Shown here piece after piece: positions 18,390-28,045 of a stretch of DNA of 64,000 nucleotides. The stretch spans positions 1-64,000 of the forward strand of contig NZ_MUXZ01000021.1 of assembly GCF_002015075.1 (NCBI RefSeq). Direction: 5' to 3'. This stretch comes from Canicola haemoglobinophilus. GTDB lineage: Bacteria; Pseudomonadota; Gammaproteobacteria; Enterobacterales; Pasteurellaceae. The first letter of the stretch is position 1; each line of letters opens with the position of its first letter. The notes beneath the pieces were generated by a model. It was not told where the DNA came from. It searched no databases and worked only from the letters and a program-made list of their open reading frames with translations. Both the position numbers and the translations under genes were made by a program.

Positions 18390-19343
18390 GTGGAAGAGCT
18401 TAATACAATTAAAATTCCTGAGCATTTAACGCCTTTTTTAAATTTTAATCGACAACAGTGGTCTGAGCTACGAAAGTCAGTACCATTAAAACTGACCGAG
18501 CAAGATCTCAAACCATTATTAGGTTTTAATGAAGAGCTTTCTTTAGACGAAGTCAGCACAATTTACTTGCCCCTTGCACGTCTAATTAACTACTACATAG
18601 AAGAAAATTTACGCCGGCAAACTGTATTGAAACGTTTTCTTGGCGGACATAATCCCAAAGTCCCTTATATCATCAGTATAGCTGGGAGTGTATCAGTTGG
18701 GAAAAGTACATCGGCTCGTATCTTACAATCATTATTAGCCAATTGGCCTCAAGCAAGAAAAGTAGATTTAATCACCACTGACGGATTTTTATATCCATTA
18801 GAAATATTACAAAAAAAGAATTTACTACAAAAAAAAGGCTTTCCTGTTTCTTATGATACCCAGCGCTTAATTCGTTTTTTAGCTGATATAAAATCAGGTA
18901 AACGTAGTGTTCAAGCCCCAATTTATTCTCATTTAACCTACGATATTATTCCTGATCAATTTGATATAGTTGACCAACCAGATATTCTTATTTTAGAAGG
19001 ACTTAACGTTTTGCAAATTGGTTCAAATAAATCTAATCAACTATTCGTATCTGATTTTGTTGATTTTTCAATTTTTGTTGATGCTGACGAAGAACAATTA
19101 AAAGAATGGTACATAAAACGTTTCTTAAAGTTTCGTCGTAGCGCTTTCTCAGATCCAAATTCTTACTTTAAGCATTTCGCTAATTTATCAGAGCAAGAGG
19201 CTATCGAAACAGCAAGTCAAATTTGGGATAATATTAATGGATTAAATTTACGGCAAAATATTTTACCCACCAGAGAGCGAGCAAATTTAATTCTGAAAAA
19301 AGGAGCAAATCATAAAGTTGAATTAGTTAAACTCAGAAAATAA
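18390..19343 (+). CDS. coaA: pantothenate kinase (type I)
   Basis: CoaA phosphorylates pantothenate, the first and regulated step of coenzyme A synthesis. From GTG at 18390 the protein has 317 residues, against 316 in E. coli; the upstream frame to 18327 is not family-like. The P-loop GSVSVGKST lies at residues about 99-107, followed by DLITTDGFLYP and the C-terminal LPTRERANLILKKG. No strong ribosome site is visible, so the start has some doubt. It is divergent from the tRNA-tufB unit, as in H. influenzae. Confidence 0.95.
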   Translation: MEELNTIKIPEHLTPFLNFNRQQWSELRKSVPLKLTEQDLKPLLGFNEELSLDEVSTIYLPLARLINYYIEENLRRQTVLKRFLGGHNPKVPYIISIAGSVSVGKSTSARILQSLLANWPQARKVDLITTDGFLYPLEILQKKNLLQKKGFPVSYDTQRLIRFLADIKSGKRSVQAPIYSHLTYDIIPDQFDIVDQPDILILEGLNVLQIGSNKSNQLFVSDFVDFSIFVDADEEQLKEWYIKRFLKFRRSAFSDPNSYFKHFANLSEQEAIETASQIWDNINGLNLRQNILPTRERANLILKKGANHKVELVKLRK

Positions 19344-19350
19344 ACAAAAA

Positions 19351-19383
19351 AATACCGCACTTTCGACCAAAAAGTGCGGTATT
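19351..19383. terminator. bidirectional terminator made of paired uptake sequences
   Basis: AATACCGCACTTT (19351-19363) and AAAGTGCGGTATT (19371-19383) form a perfect 13-bp stem with a 7-nt loop, between the convergent coaA and gltS genes, and are flanked by A and T runs on both sides. Confidence 0.9.
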
Positions 19384-19400
19384 TTTTATCCATCTTTTAA

Positions 19401-20609
19401 TTAATGTAAAACATCAACAATATTTAAAAAGATTTTTAATGACACGCTATTTAATAAATCGATAAAGAATGCACCGACCATAGGTACAATTAAGAAAGCT
19501 TTATGCGAAGGTCCAAAATGCGACGTTACTGCTTGCATATTCGCAACCGCTGTTGGTGTAGCGCCTAAACCAAAGCCGCAATGGCCAGCACTTAATACAA
19601 CCGCATCATAATCACGTCCCATTAGACGATAAGTCACAAAAATAGAATACGCTGCCATTACAACTACTTGTGCCAATAACACCACTAGAATTGGTAATGC
19701 TAAGCCTACTAATTCCCAAAGTTTTAAAGACATTAACGCAATCGCTAAAAAGAGTGATAATCCTACCGTACCTAATACATCGATTGCCTCATCAGCCACT
19801 TTGAACTTCACAACATGAGCTAAAGCATTACGAATTACTGTACCTGTAAATAAACACCAAACGAAAGTCGGCAATTGAAGTGCGGTACCTTTTGTTAGAA
19901 CATCTAAATATTGCCCTACAAATAAACACACCGACATCATCGTGATGGTTTCAATAATTGAACGAGTATTAATTTTATGGCGATATACTGGCTTTTCAAA
20001 AACCTCTTCTACATCATCTACATTTTCATCTTCTGGCACTTCGGCTTTATGCAAACGTTTCAATAAGAAGCTCGCTACTGGTCCACCGATAATACCACCG
20101 AATACTAAACCAAATGTTGCACAAGCCATCGCTAGCTCTAATGCACCTTGGATACCAAAGCGATTACTGAGTGTTTCAGCCCAAGCAGCTCCCGTACCAT
20201 GACCACCAGTCAGTGTTACAGAACCAGCAATTAAGCCATAGGCAGGATCTAAACCAACCAGTAAAGATGTACCAATACCCACAGTATTTTGTAAGATAAT
20301 TAAGCCGAGAGCGGCAAATAAAAAGATAACGAGCGGTTTACCGCCTTTTGCTAAACGAGCAAAGTTAGCACTAAGCCCAATAGAGCTAAAGAACACTAAC
20401 ATCATAGTGCGTTGTAAATTAGTATCAAAACTAAAGCTCATATTCCAAAAATGGTGCACGATAGTCAAACCAACGGCAACAATAAATCCACCAACAACTG
20501 GCTCAGGAATATTGTACTCATTCAAGAAACGAACTCGTTTTACTAAAAAATAACCAAGTAATAAAACCAAACAGGCTAACGCCACTGTTTCATAAGTATC
20601 AAAAGTCAT
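19401..20609 (-). CDS. gltS: sodium/glutamate symporter
   Basis: GltS imports glutamate with Na+ across the inner membrane. The 402-residue protein is hydrophobic throughout, with about ten membrane segments and the paired glycine-rich signatures typical of the family, such as GLIAGSVTLTGGHGTGAAW and VVLSAGHCGFGLGATPTAVA, one in each half. The central charged stretch (PEDENVDDVEEVF) is the loop between halves. It is a single gene with no operon partner. Confidence 0.93.
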   Translation of the reverse strand: MTFDTYETVALACLVLLLGYFLVKRVRFLNEYNIPEPVVGGFIVAVGLTIVHHFWNMSFSFDTNLQRTMMLVFFSSIGLSANFARLAKGGKPLVIFLFAALGLIILQNTVGIGTSLLVGLDPAYGLIAGSVTLTGGHGTGAAWAETLSNRFGIQGALELAMACATFGLVFGGIIGGPVASFLLKRLHKAEVPEDENVDDVEEVFEKPVYRHKINTRSIIETITMMSVCLFVGQYLDVLTKGTALQLPTFVWCLFTGTVIRNALAHVVKFKVADEAIDVLGTVGLSLFLAIALMSLKLWELVGLALPILVVLLAQVVVMAAYSIFVTYRLMGRDYDAVVLSAGHCGFGLGATPTAVANMQAVTSHFGPSHKAFLIVPMVGAFFIDLLNSVSLKIFLNIVDVLH

Positions 20610-20790
20610 ATTATCCTCTTTTTGATTGTTATTCCTGTACGTATTAAATCAAATACTAGGATAGGAAAATTAGCAAATTATCTTTGCAAATTAGGTAAGG
20701 TGAAGGAATGTAACAAAAAGAAAGCGTCTTTGTCTAGTAAAAAGCATAATTTACCTCATCTATGTTAGTTTCAAATAAACCAGATGCTTT

Positions 20791-23700
20791 TTACTCAAAC
20801 TCAAGCTCTACCGCACTTTCGCCTAGCATTGCCACCAAATTACTTAATAATTCATCAGTAGGAGTTACAGACCATTGCACACCAAAACGTATCAACGCAC
20901 GCCCCTCGTTACTTTGATAATACACATGAATTGGCAATGAGCCATTACTATGCGGCTCAATAATCCCTTTCAATTGACGAATAAATGGTAGAGAAATTTG
21001 TTCTTGCGATAGACTAATAGCTAAATTTTTCGCATAACGGCTACGAGCCTCATCTAAGGTCATTAGCTCTCGCACTGACATTTTTAAGCCTTGAGAGAAA
21101 TCATCAAAACTGACCATACCAGACACAATCACAATGGTGTCTTTTTGCAATTTATCACCAAAGCGCTCTAACGCCTCGGCAAATAAGGTTATATCTAAAA
21201 GACCTGAGCGATCATCTAGTGTAGCAATACCTAATCGACTTCCTTTTTTAGTTACCGCAAATCTTGATGCAACAATTAAACCACAAGCCGTACTCATCTT
21301 GCCTTTCTTACTCGGTGATAATTCGTTCAATCTTGTAGAGCTATAATGGGATAACTCTTTTAAATATCGACTAATTGGATGGCTACTTAAATACAATCCT
21401 AAGGTTTCACGTTCGCCATCTAAAATCTGTTTTTCGCTCCAGCGAGGCGTATGCGCATAGGCATTTTCAACATCTTCTGGGCTTTCGGTCAACACCCCAA
21501 ACATATCCGCCTGCCCCATAGCTTCATCTTTAGCATGTTGGTCTGATGCTCTTAAAGCATCTTCCAAATTTTTAGCAAGTGCGGCACGATGTGGACCTAA
21601 TTTATCAAACGCACCAGATTTAATCAGGCTTTCAAAAGTGCGGCGATTAACTTGTTTTAAATCCACTCTGGCACAAAGATCGAAGAGGTCTTTAAAAATT
21701 CCGCCCTGTTCGCGCGCGGTAACAAGTGCATTGATTGGGCTTTCTCCCACCCCTTTTATTGCACCAATACCATACACAATTTCGCCATTTTCATTCACAC
21801 TAAAATGGTGCTTACCCGTATTAATATCTGGTGGTACAACAGTTAATCCCATGCGTAAACATTCATCATAAAGTCCCACAATCTTATCGGTATTATCCAT
21901 TTCAGATGTCATTACCGCTGCCATAAATTCCGCTGGATAATGGGTCTTTAACCAAAGAGTTTGATAAGACACTAACGCATAAGCTGCAGAGTGCGATTTA
22001 TTGAAACCATAACCTGCAAATTTCTCCACCAAGTCAAAGATTTTCATTGCGAGATCGCCATCAATACCTTTTGCTATTGCTCCTTTTTCAAAAATATCAC
22101 GCTGTGCAGCCATTTCTTCAGGCTTTTTCTTACCCATGGCTCGACGTAATAAATCCGCTCCACCTAAACTGTAGCCAGCCAATTCCTGTGCGATTTGCAT
22201 CACTTGTTCTTGATAAACAATAACACCATAGGTTGGCTCTAAAATCGGTTTAAGAGATTCATGTTGATATTCCGCATCAGGATAAGAAACAGGCTCAACC
22301 CCATGTTTACGGTCAATAAAATTTTGCACCATTCCCGACTCCAAAGGACCGGGACGGAATAAAGCAACAAGAGCGATAATATCCTCAAAACAGTCAGGCT
22401 GAAGACGTTTAATTAAGTCTTTCATTCCTCGAGATTCCAACTGGAATACCGCTGTGGTTTCAGCTCTTTTCAACAACGCAAATGAATCAGGATCATCTAA
22501 AGGAATTGCCGAAATATCTACCGCACTTTTACCCTCTTTGGCTAAACGAGCATTAATCATATCCAATGCCCATTTAATAATGGTTAAGGTGCGTAACCCT
22601 AAGAAGTCAAATTTGACTAAACCGGCATATTCCACATCATTTTTATCGAAATGGGTAACAGGGTGTTTACCTTCAGAATCACAATATAAAGGGGAAAAAT
22701 CAGTGATTAAACTTGGGGAAATTACCACGCCACCCGCGTGTTTGCCCGCATTACGAGTCACCCCTTCCAGTTTACGAGCCATATCCACTAAGGCTTTCAC
22801 TTCTTCATCATTTTCATAAATTTCTGGTAATCTCGGTTCCGCTTCAAAGGCTTTTGCCAAAGTCATGCCCGGATCAGAAGGAATTAATTTAGAAATACGA
22901 TCCACAAAGCCATAAGGATGCCCTAATACACGCCCCACATCTCGAATCACCGCTTTTGCCGCCATAGTACCAAAAGTGATAATTTGCGATACCGCACCAC
23001 GTCCATAGGTTTCGGCAACGTGCTCAATCACGCGATCTCGACCGTCCATACAGAAGTCCACATCAAAATCGGGCATAGACACACGTTCAGGGTTAAGAAA
23101 ACGCTCAAAGAGCAAATCAAATTCGAGCGGGTCCAAATCGGTAATTTTTAACGCATAGGCAACTAAGGAACCCGCCCCAGAACCACGCCCTGGCCCCACT
23201 GGAATATCATTATCTTTTGACCATTGAATAAACTCCATTACGATCAAGAAATAGCCTGGAAAGCCCATTTGGTTAATTACGTCTAATTCTGTTTGTAAAC
23301 GCTCATCATAAACTGTGCGTTTTTCTGACCGCACTTGAGGATCAGGAAATAAGACTTTTAAACGTTCCTCTAAGCCTTCTTTAGATTTTTGAATTAAAAA
23401 GTCTTCGGTGCTTAACTCGCCTGTTGGGAATTGCGGTAAGAAGTAAGTGCCTAAGCGCACAGTAACATTACAACGCTGAGCAATTAATAAGGTATTTTCA
23501 AGTGCGGTTGGAATATCAGCAAATAATTCACACATCTCTTGTTCAGAACGGAAATATTGCTGTGGGCTATATAATTTCGGGCGTTTCGGGTCATCTAATG
23601 TATAACCGTCATGAATGGCAACCCGAATTTCATGAGCCTCAAAATCTTCTGCATTTAAAAAACAAACATCATTTGTTGCTACTAAAGGCAACTGCTTTTG

Positions 23701-24267
23701 TCGTGCAAGAACTAAGGCTGCTTGAATATAGCGTTCTTCATCAGGACGACCCGTACGGCTTAAACTTAAATAAAAATGCTCAGGGAAATATTCTTGATAA
23801 AACGCCACCGCACTTTCCACATCTGCAGGGTTATTTTTCAGTAATTTTTTCCCCACATCGCCATTACGCCCACCAGATAAAACAATAATCCCTTCACGAT
23901 GTTCGGCTAACCAAGCCTGATCAATATAAGGCAAATCGGAATAACCACGCTCATAAGCCTTTGAAAGCAACAAGGTAATATTATGATAGCCTTGATTATT
24001 TTTGGCTAATAAAGTCAGTTCAAAAAGCTCATCGCCCAACAAATCACTTTTAACCAACACATCGGCGCCAATAATAGGCTTAACCCCCGAAGATTGCGCC
24101 TCACCATAAAAACGCACCAAGCCACAAAAATTGGTAAAATCCGTTAATGCCATTGCGACCATTTCATTTTGCACACAGGCTTTTACCAAAGGTTTAACTT
24201 TAGCGATACCGTTAATCATGGAAAAATCACTGTGTACACGCAAATGCACAAAACGAGGCTGCGACAT
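20791..24267 (-). CDS. dnaE: DNA polymerase III subunit alpha
   Basis: This is the catalytic subunit of the replicative polymerase. From ATG at 24267 (MSQPRFVHLRVHSDFSMING) it has 1158 residues, near the E. coli 1160. The order is an N-terminal PHP domain (VHSDFSMING onwards), the polymerase core with GPGRGSGAGSLVAYALKITD and the catalytic PDFDVDFCMDGRD around residue 400, helix-hairpin-helix, OB fold and C-terminal tau-binding region. The frame opens 7 codons upstream but the chosen start matches the family. Uptake cores lie within the gene. Confidence 0.97.
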   Translation of the reverse strand: MSQPRFVHLRVHSDFSMINGIAKVKPLVKACVQNEMVAMALTDFTNFCGLVRFYGEAQSSGVKPIIGADVLVKSDLLGDELFELTLLAKNNQGYHNITLLLSKAYERGYSDLPYIDQAWLAEHREGIIVLSGGRNGDVGKKLLKNNPADVESAVAFYQEYFPEHFYLSLSRTGRPDEERYIQAALVLARQKQLPLVATNDVCFLNAEDFEAHEIRVAIHDGYTLDDPKRPKLYSPQQYFRSEQEMCELFADIPTALENTLLIAQRCNVTVRLGTYFLPQFPTGELSTEDFLIQKSKEGLEERLKVLFPDPQVRSEKRTVYDERLQTELDVINQMGFPGYFLIVMEFIQWSKDNDIPVGPGRGSGAGSLVAYALKITDLDPLEFDLLFERFLNPERVSMPDFDVDFCMDGRDRVIEHVAETYGRGAVSQIITFGTMAAKAVIRDVGRVLGHPYGFVDRISKLIPSDPGMTLAKAFEAEPRLPEIYENDEEVKALVDMARKLEGVTRNAGKHAGGVVISPSLITDFSPLYCDSEGKHPVTHFDKNDVEYAGLVKFDFLGLRTLTIIKWALDMINARLAKEGKSAVDISAIPLDDPDSFALLKRAETTAVFQLESRGMKDLIKRLQPDCFEDIIALVALFRPGPLESGMVQNFIDRKHGVEPVSYPDAEYQHESLKPILEPTYGVIVYQEQVMQIAQELAGYSLGGADLLRRAMGKKKPEEMAAQRDIFEKGAIAKGIDGDLAMKIFDLVEKFAGYGFNKSHSAAYALVSYQTLWLKTHYPAEFMAAVMTSEMDNTDKIVGLYDECLRMGLTVVPPDINTGKHHFSVNENGEIVYGIGAIKGVGESPINALVTAREQGGIFKDLFDLCARVDLKQVNRRTFESLIKSGAFDKLGPHRAALAKNLEDALRASDQHAKDEAMGQADMFGVLTESPEDVENAYAHTPRWSEKQILDGERETLGLYLSSHPISRYLKELSHYSSTRLNELSPSKKGKMSTACGLIVASRFAVTKKGSRLGIATLDDRSGLLDITLFAEALERFGDKLQKDTIVIVSGMVSFDDFSQGLKMSVRELMTLDEARSRYAKNLAISLSQEQISLPFIRQLKGIIEPHSNGSLPIHVYYQSNEGRALIRFGVQWSVTPTDELLSNLVAMLGESAVELEFE

Positions 24268-24383
24268 AACAAATCCTATAAAAATCATTTGAGGGAAAAG
24301 TGCGGTGTATTTTAGCGGTATTTATCAACAAGCTCAATCAAAGGCAAAGGGCAAAAATCTTGGCAAATTATTACCGCACTTTG

Positions 24384-24413
24384 AAAAAAAGAAACCCGAC
24401 TAAAAGCCGGGTT
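24384..24413 (-). terminator. terminator after clpB
   Basis: AACCCG (24393-24398) pairs with CGGGTT (24408-24413), followed on the minus strand by TTTC and seven T. It lies about 20 bp past the clpB stop. Confidence 0.85.
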
Positions 24414-24431
24414 CAATTTAACTAAAATGAC

Positions 24432-26999
24432 TTACTGTTGAGCAACAACCTTCCCATCAACATAATCCACAATCACTTTTTTACCTGGTAATAATTGCCC
24501 TGATAAAATTTGTTGTGCTAATGGATTTTCAATTTCTTGTTGAATAGCACGTTTTAATGGTCTTGCTCCGTAAATCACATCGTAGCCTACTTCACCGATA
24601 AAATCTAAAGTCGCATCGGTAAATTCAAGCTGATAACCATGAGTTTCCATACGTTTAACTAAGCGTTGTAACTGAATAGTGGCAATAGCTCGGATATTTT
24701 CTTTGGCTAATGGGTGGAACACCACAGTTTCATCAATACGGTTGATAAATTCAGGGCGGAAATGCTGTCCTACAACAGACATCACAACCTCTTTCATTGC
24801 GTTATAATCCAACTCTTTATTGCCTTGAATTAAATCAGAGCCTAAATTTGAAGTCATAATCACCACAGTATTGCGGAAATCAACGGTTCTGCCTTGTCCA
24901 TCGGTTAAACGTCCGTCATCTAATACTTGTAATAAAATATTAAATACATCGCTATGGGCTTTTTCTACTTCATCCAGCAAAATCACAGAATATGGACGGC
25001 GGCGAACAGCTTCGGTTAAATAGCCACCTTCTTCATAGCCCACGTATCCCGGAGGCGCACCCACCAAGCGTGAAACCGAATGTTTTTCCATAAACTCCGA
25101 CATATCAATACGCACCATGGCGTTTTCATCATCGAACATAAAGTTAGCAAGCGTTTTGCAAAGTTCCGTTTTCCCTACGCCTGTTGGTCCTAAAAACAAG
25201 AACGAGCCAATAGGGCGATTTGGATCGGAAAGTCCCGCACGGCTACGGCGAATGGCATTAGCCACCGCAACCACAGCCTCTGACTGTCCCACAACACGTT
25301 TATGTAACTCTTGCTCCATGCGTAATAATTTCTCTTTTTCGCCTTCCATCATTTTCGCTACTGGAATACCAGTCGCACGAGAAAGCACCTCAGCAATTTC
25401 CTCGTCAGTAACGCGATTACGCAATAAAGTCATCTCTTTTCCTTCCGCACTTTCTGCCTGTGCAAGCTGTTTTTCTAGCTCAGGAATGATGCCATACTGC
25501 AATTCAGACATTTTGGCAAAATCACTCACACGGCGAGCTTGTTCCATTTGGGTTTTCGCATTGTCTAATTCCGCTTTAATATGCTGCGTACCTGAAAGTG
25601 CGGCTTTTTCTGCTTTCCAAACTTCTTCTAATTCCGCATATTCACGTTCTTTTTCACTTAGCTCTTTCTCAAGAATGTCTAAACGCTTACGGCTCGCTTC
25701 ATCATCTTCTTTTTGTAAGGCTTGTTGTTCCAGTTTTAACTGAATAATACGGCGTTCTAATCTATCTAAAGGTTGTGGCTTACTGTCAATTTCCATGCGG
25801 ATACTTGATGCCGCTTCATCAATTAAGTCAATGGCTTTATCTGGCAATTGACGATCTGAAATATAACGATGAGAAAGGGTTGCTGCCGCCACAATCGCTG
25901 GATCGGTAATTTGCACATGATGATGAATTTCATACCGCTCTTTTAAGCCACGCAAAATCGCAATGGTATCTTCCACCGTTGGTTCGCCCACAAAAACTTT
26001 TTGGAAACGACGTTCAAGTGCGGCATCTTTTTCAATATATTGGCGATATTCATCTAAAGTTGTCGCACCCACGCAATGCAACTCGCCACGGGCTAAACTT
26101 GGCTTTAACAAGTTACCTGCGTCCATAGCACCGTCCGTTTTTCCAGCACCGACCATGGTATGAATTTCATCAATAAATAAAATCACTCTGCCTTCTTCTT
26201 GTGCTAATTCTTTAAGAACCGCTTTTAAGCGTTCTTCAAACTCGCCACGATATTTAGCTCCAGCAATTAAAGCCCCCATATCTAAAGAAAGCACTCGTTT
26301 ACCTTTTAAACCTTCTGGCACTTCACCATTGACTATACGTTGTGCCAAGCCTTCCACAATCGCAGTTTTACCCACCCCTGGCTCACCAATTAACACTGGG
26401 TTATTTTTAGTACGGCGTTGTAAAACCTGAATAGCTCGGCGAATTTCTTCATCACGCCCAATCACAGGATCTAACTTGCCACTTTCTGCTCGAGCAGTTA
26501 AATCAATGGTATATTTTTCCAAGGCCTGACGACTTTCTTCTGCATTTTGATCATTCACTTTTTCGCCCCCTCGTAATTTATCAATGGCTTGTACTAAATT
26601 TTCTTTTTTTATACCGCTCTTACGCAATATATCGCCTAAGCTTTTATCCTCTAATGCAGCCAATAAAAATAATTCAGAAGAAATAAATTTATCCTGATGC
26701 TGTTGGGCGAGCTTATCGCAAATGTTCAACAAATTGACTAATTGGCGAGATAGCTGAACATCTCCTGCATTGCCTGCAACCTGTGGCAACTTATTTAATT
26801 CCACATTTATCTCATTACGTAATAAAGGTAAATTTGCACCAGCTGCAGTTAAAATAGGTGAAATAGAACTGTCTTGCTGGTTTAAAAGTGCGGTCATTAA
26901 ATGCACGGGTTCTATAAATTGGTTATCTTTTCCGATAGCTAAAGATTGAGCTTCAGCAATAGCTTGTTGGAATTTTGTAGTAAATTTATCTATGTTCAT
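24432..26999 (-). CDS. clpB: ATP-dependent disaggregase ClpB
   Basis: ClpB is the hexameric Hsp100 chaperone that dissolves protein aggregates with DnaK. From ATG at 26999 (MNIDKFTTKFQQAIAEAQSL) it has 855 residues, against 857 in E. coli. It shows the N-terminal Clp domain, the first AAA+ module with GEPGVGKT (about residue 205), the coiled-coil middle domain (about 405-525), the second AAA+ module with GPTGVGKT (about 605) and the C-terminal D2 small domain. GGAGAG precedes the start. The upstream frame to 27026 is not family-like. Confidence 0.97.
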   Translation of the reverse strand: MNIDKFTTKFQQAIAEAQSLAIGKDNQFIEPVHLMTALLNQQDSSISPILTAAGANLPLLRNEINVELNKLPQVAGNAGDVQLSRQLVNLLNICDKLAQQHQDKFISSELFLLAALEDKSLGDILRKSGIKKENLVQAIDKLRGGEKVNDQNAEESRQALEKYTIDLTARAESGKLDPVIGRDEEIRRAIQVLQRRTKNNPVLIGEPGVGKTAIVEGLAQRIVNGEVPEGLKGKRVLSLDMGALIAGAKYRGEFEERLKAVLKELAQEEGRVILFIDEIHTMVGAGKTDGAMDAGNLLKPSLARGELHCVGATTLDEYRQYIEKDAALERRFQKVFVGEPTVEDTIAILRGLKERYEIHHHVQITDPAIVAAATLSHRYISDRQLPDKAIDLIDEAASSIRMEIDSKPQPLDRLERRIIQLKLEQQALQKEDDEASRKRLDILEKELSEKEREYAELEEVWKAEKAALSGTQHIKAELDNAKTQMEQARRVSDFAKMSELQYGIIPELEKQLAQAESAEGKEMTLLRNRVTDEEIAEVLSRATGIPVAKMMEGEKEKLLRMEQELHKRVVGQSEAVVAVANAIRRSRAGLSDPNRPIGSFLFLGPTGVGKTELCKTLANFMFDDENAMVRIDMSEFMEKHSVSRLVGAPPGYVGYEEGGYLTEAVRRRPYSVILLDEVEKAHSDVFNILLQVLDDGRLTDGQGRTVDFRNTVVIMTSNLGSDLIQGNKELDYNAMKEVVMSVVGQHFRPEFINRIDETVVFHPLAKENIRAIATIQLQRLVKRMETHGYQLEFTDATLDFIGEVGYDVIYGARPLKRAIQQEIENPLAQQILSGQLLPGKKVIVDYVDGKVVAQQ

Positions 27000-27135
27000 A
27001 ATCTCTCCTAAAATTGATGTTTGCATTTCAGTCTAAAATAAAACTTAAAATGAAATGCCTTATATTCGCTCAACATAAGTAAGATTAATCACAAATATTT
27101 CAAGAGGGAGAAGAAAAGAATTTTAGTAAAGAGAG

Positions 27136-27597
27136 TTAATGAAAGAATTTTTTGCCAAAGAAAAATAGCAATAAACCGATGCCGATAATAATAAAACCGA
27201 TGATTTGCCAAAGGTTTACAGGCCGTTGTGCCATACCAATTAAACCGAAATGATCGATAATAAGTGCGGTCAATAATTGCCCCACAATAATAAAGAACAG
27301 CATATTGGTAACACCAATCTTAGGCGCAAGAAAGATCGTTGTGAATACCACTAATGCTCCCAATGGCCCACCAATTAACTTCCACAAAGGTTGTTTAGGT
27401 ACTTGTTGCAACGCAGAAAACAGATCCATTTTCCACCAGCAAATGAACAATAAAACCAGTGTTCCTGTGGCAAAAGAAATCAGTGCTGCAATGGCTGGCT
27501 GACCTGCAATAGATTGCGCCAACTGGCTATTAATTGCCGCTTGAGTGGCTAAAGCAATCCCTGCACATAAGGCAATTAACATAAATGGAAGTAGCAT
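27136..27597 (-). CDS. DMT-superfamily membrane protein, YdcZ/DUF606 type
   Basis: This 153-residue protein has five hydrophobic segments and the DUF606/YdcZ layout (ATQAAINSQLAQSIAGQP near the N terminus, IIVGQLLTALIIDHFGLIG in the second half). Family members are small transporters of the drug/metabolite superfamily, often working as homo- or heterodimers; the substrate is not known. The ATG at 27597 is chosen because AAGGA lies at the right distance; a TTG five codons upstream is less likely. Confidence 0.85.
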   Translation of the reverse strand: MLLPFMLIALCAGIALATQAAINSQLAQSIAGQPAIAALISFATGTLVLLFICWWKMDLFSALQQVPKQPLWKLIGGPLGALVVFTTIFLAPKIGVTNMLFFIIVGQLLTALIIDHFGLIGMAQRPVNLWQIIGFIIIGIGLLLFFFGKKFFH

Positions 27598-27693
27598 TTT
27601 TTTATCCTTCAAGAAAATTCCGTGAGTGGCATTCTACGCTTTTTAAGCCAAGAATAAAAAACAAAAATATAGCTATGATATAAATCCAATAAC

Positions 27694-27738
27694 AATGTGA
27701 TCTAGTTCAAATTTTTCCCCCATAAAAAAACGTATGAT
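27694..27738 (+). promoter_or_regulatory. CRP-like site and -10 box of the oad operon
   Basis: TGTGA (27696-27700) and TCAAA (27707-27711), separated by 6 bp, resemble the CRP consensus TGTGA-N6-TCACA. A -10 box TATGAT lies at 27733-27738. If transcription starts near 27745 the site centres at about -41.5, the class II activator position. No good -35 box is present, as expected of an activator-dependent promoter. Confidence 0.55.
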
Positions 27739-27778
27739 ATGCATGTTATTGAACTAAATAACTTTTAAAGGACTAACT

Positions 27779-28033
27779 ATGACAAGTGCACAACTAATGC
27801 AAGAAGGATTGAACTTAATGCTTTCTGGTATGAGCTTTGTTCTCGTCTTCTTGTTAATTTTAATTTTTGCCATAAAACTAATGTCTAAACTCATTAGTTA
27901 CTTTTCATCTGAACCTGTTTCAACGCCTCAAAATACATCAACGTCAACAACAGAATTAACTGATTTAGAACGTTTACGTCCGGTTATCATAGCTGCAATT
28001 GCTCATCACCGCCGTCAACAAGGTTTACAATAA
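27779..28033 (+). CDS. oadG: oxaloacetate decarboxylase gamma subunit
   Basis: This is the small membrane subunit that assembles the Na+-pumping oxaloacetate decarboxylase. The protein has 84 residues with one membrane segment (GMSFVLVFLLILIFAIKLMS), a serine/threonine-rich linker and a C-terminal basic/histidine tail (AAIAHHRRQQG) thought to bind Zn2+ and the alpha subunit. It is the first gene of oadGAB, with oadA starting 12 bp downstream. Confidence 0.92.
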   Translation: MTSAQLMQEGLNLMLSGMSFVLVFLLILIFAIKLMSKLISYFSSEPVSTPQNTSTSTTELTDLERLRPVIIAAIAHHRRQQGLQ

Positions 28034-28045
28034 TGGAGAATACAA

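Noticed and set aside
19351..19383. Scattered inverted AAGTGCGGT pairs as a possible CRISPR or transposon signature
   Set aside because: The pairs are single, lie between genes and match the DNA-uptake sequence that often serves as terminator in Haemophilus; there are no regular spacers or cas genes.
25117..25743. A 208-codon open frame opposite clpB
   Set aside because: It lies wholly antisense to conserved clpB sequence, is serine-rich in the way of antisense frames, and has no ribosome site or family match.
27098..27104. CTTGAAA upstream of clpB as a sigma32 heat-shock -35 box
   Set aside because: A matching CCCCAT-type -10 element at 13-17 bp could not be found, so the promoter call is not supported.
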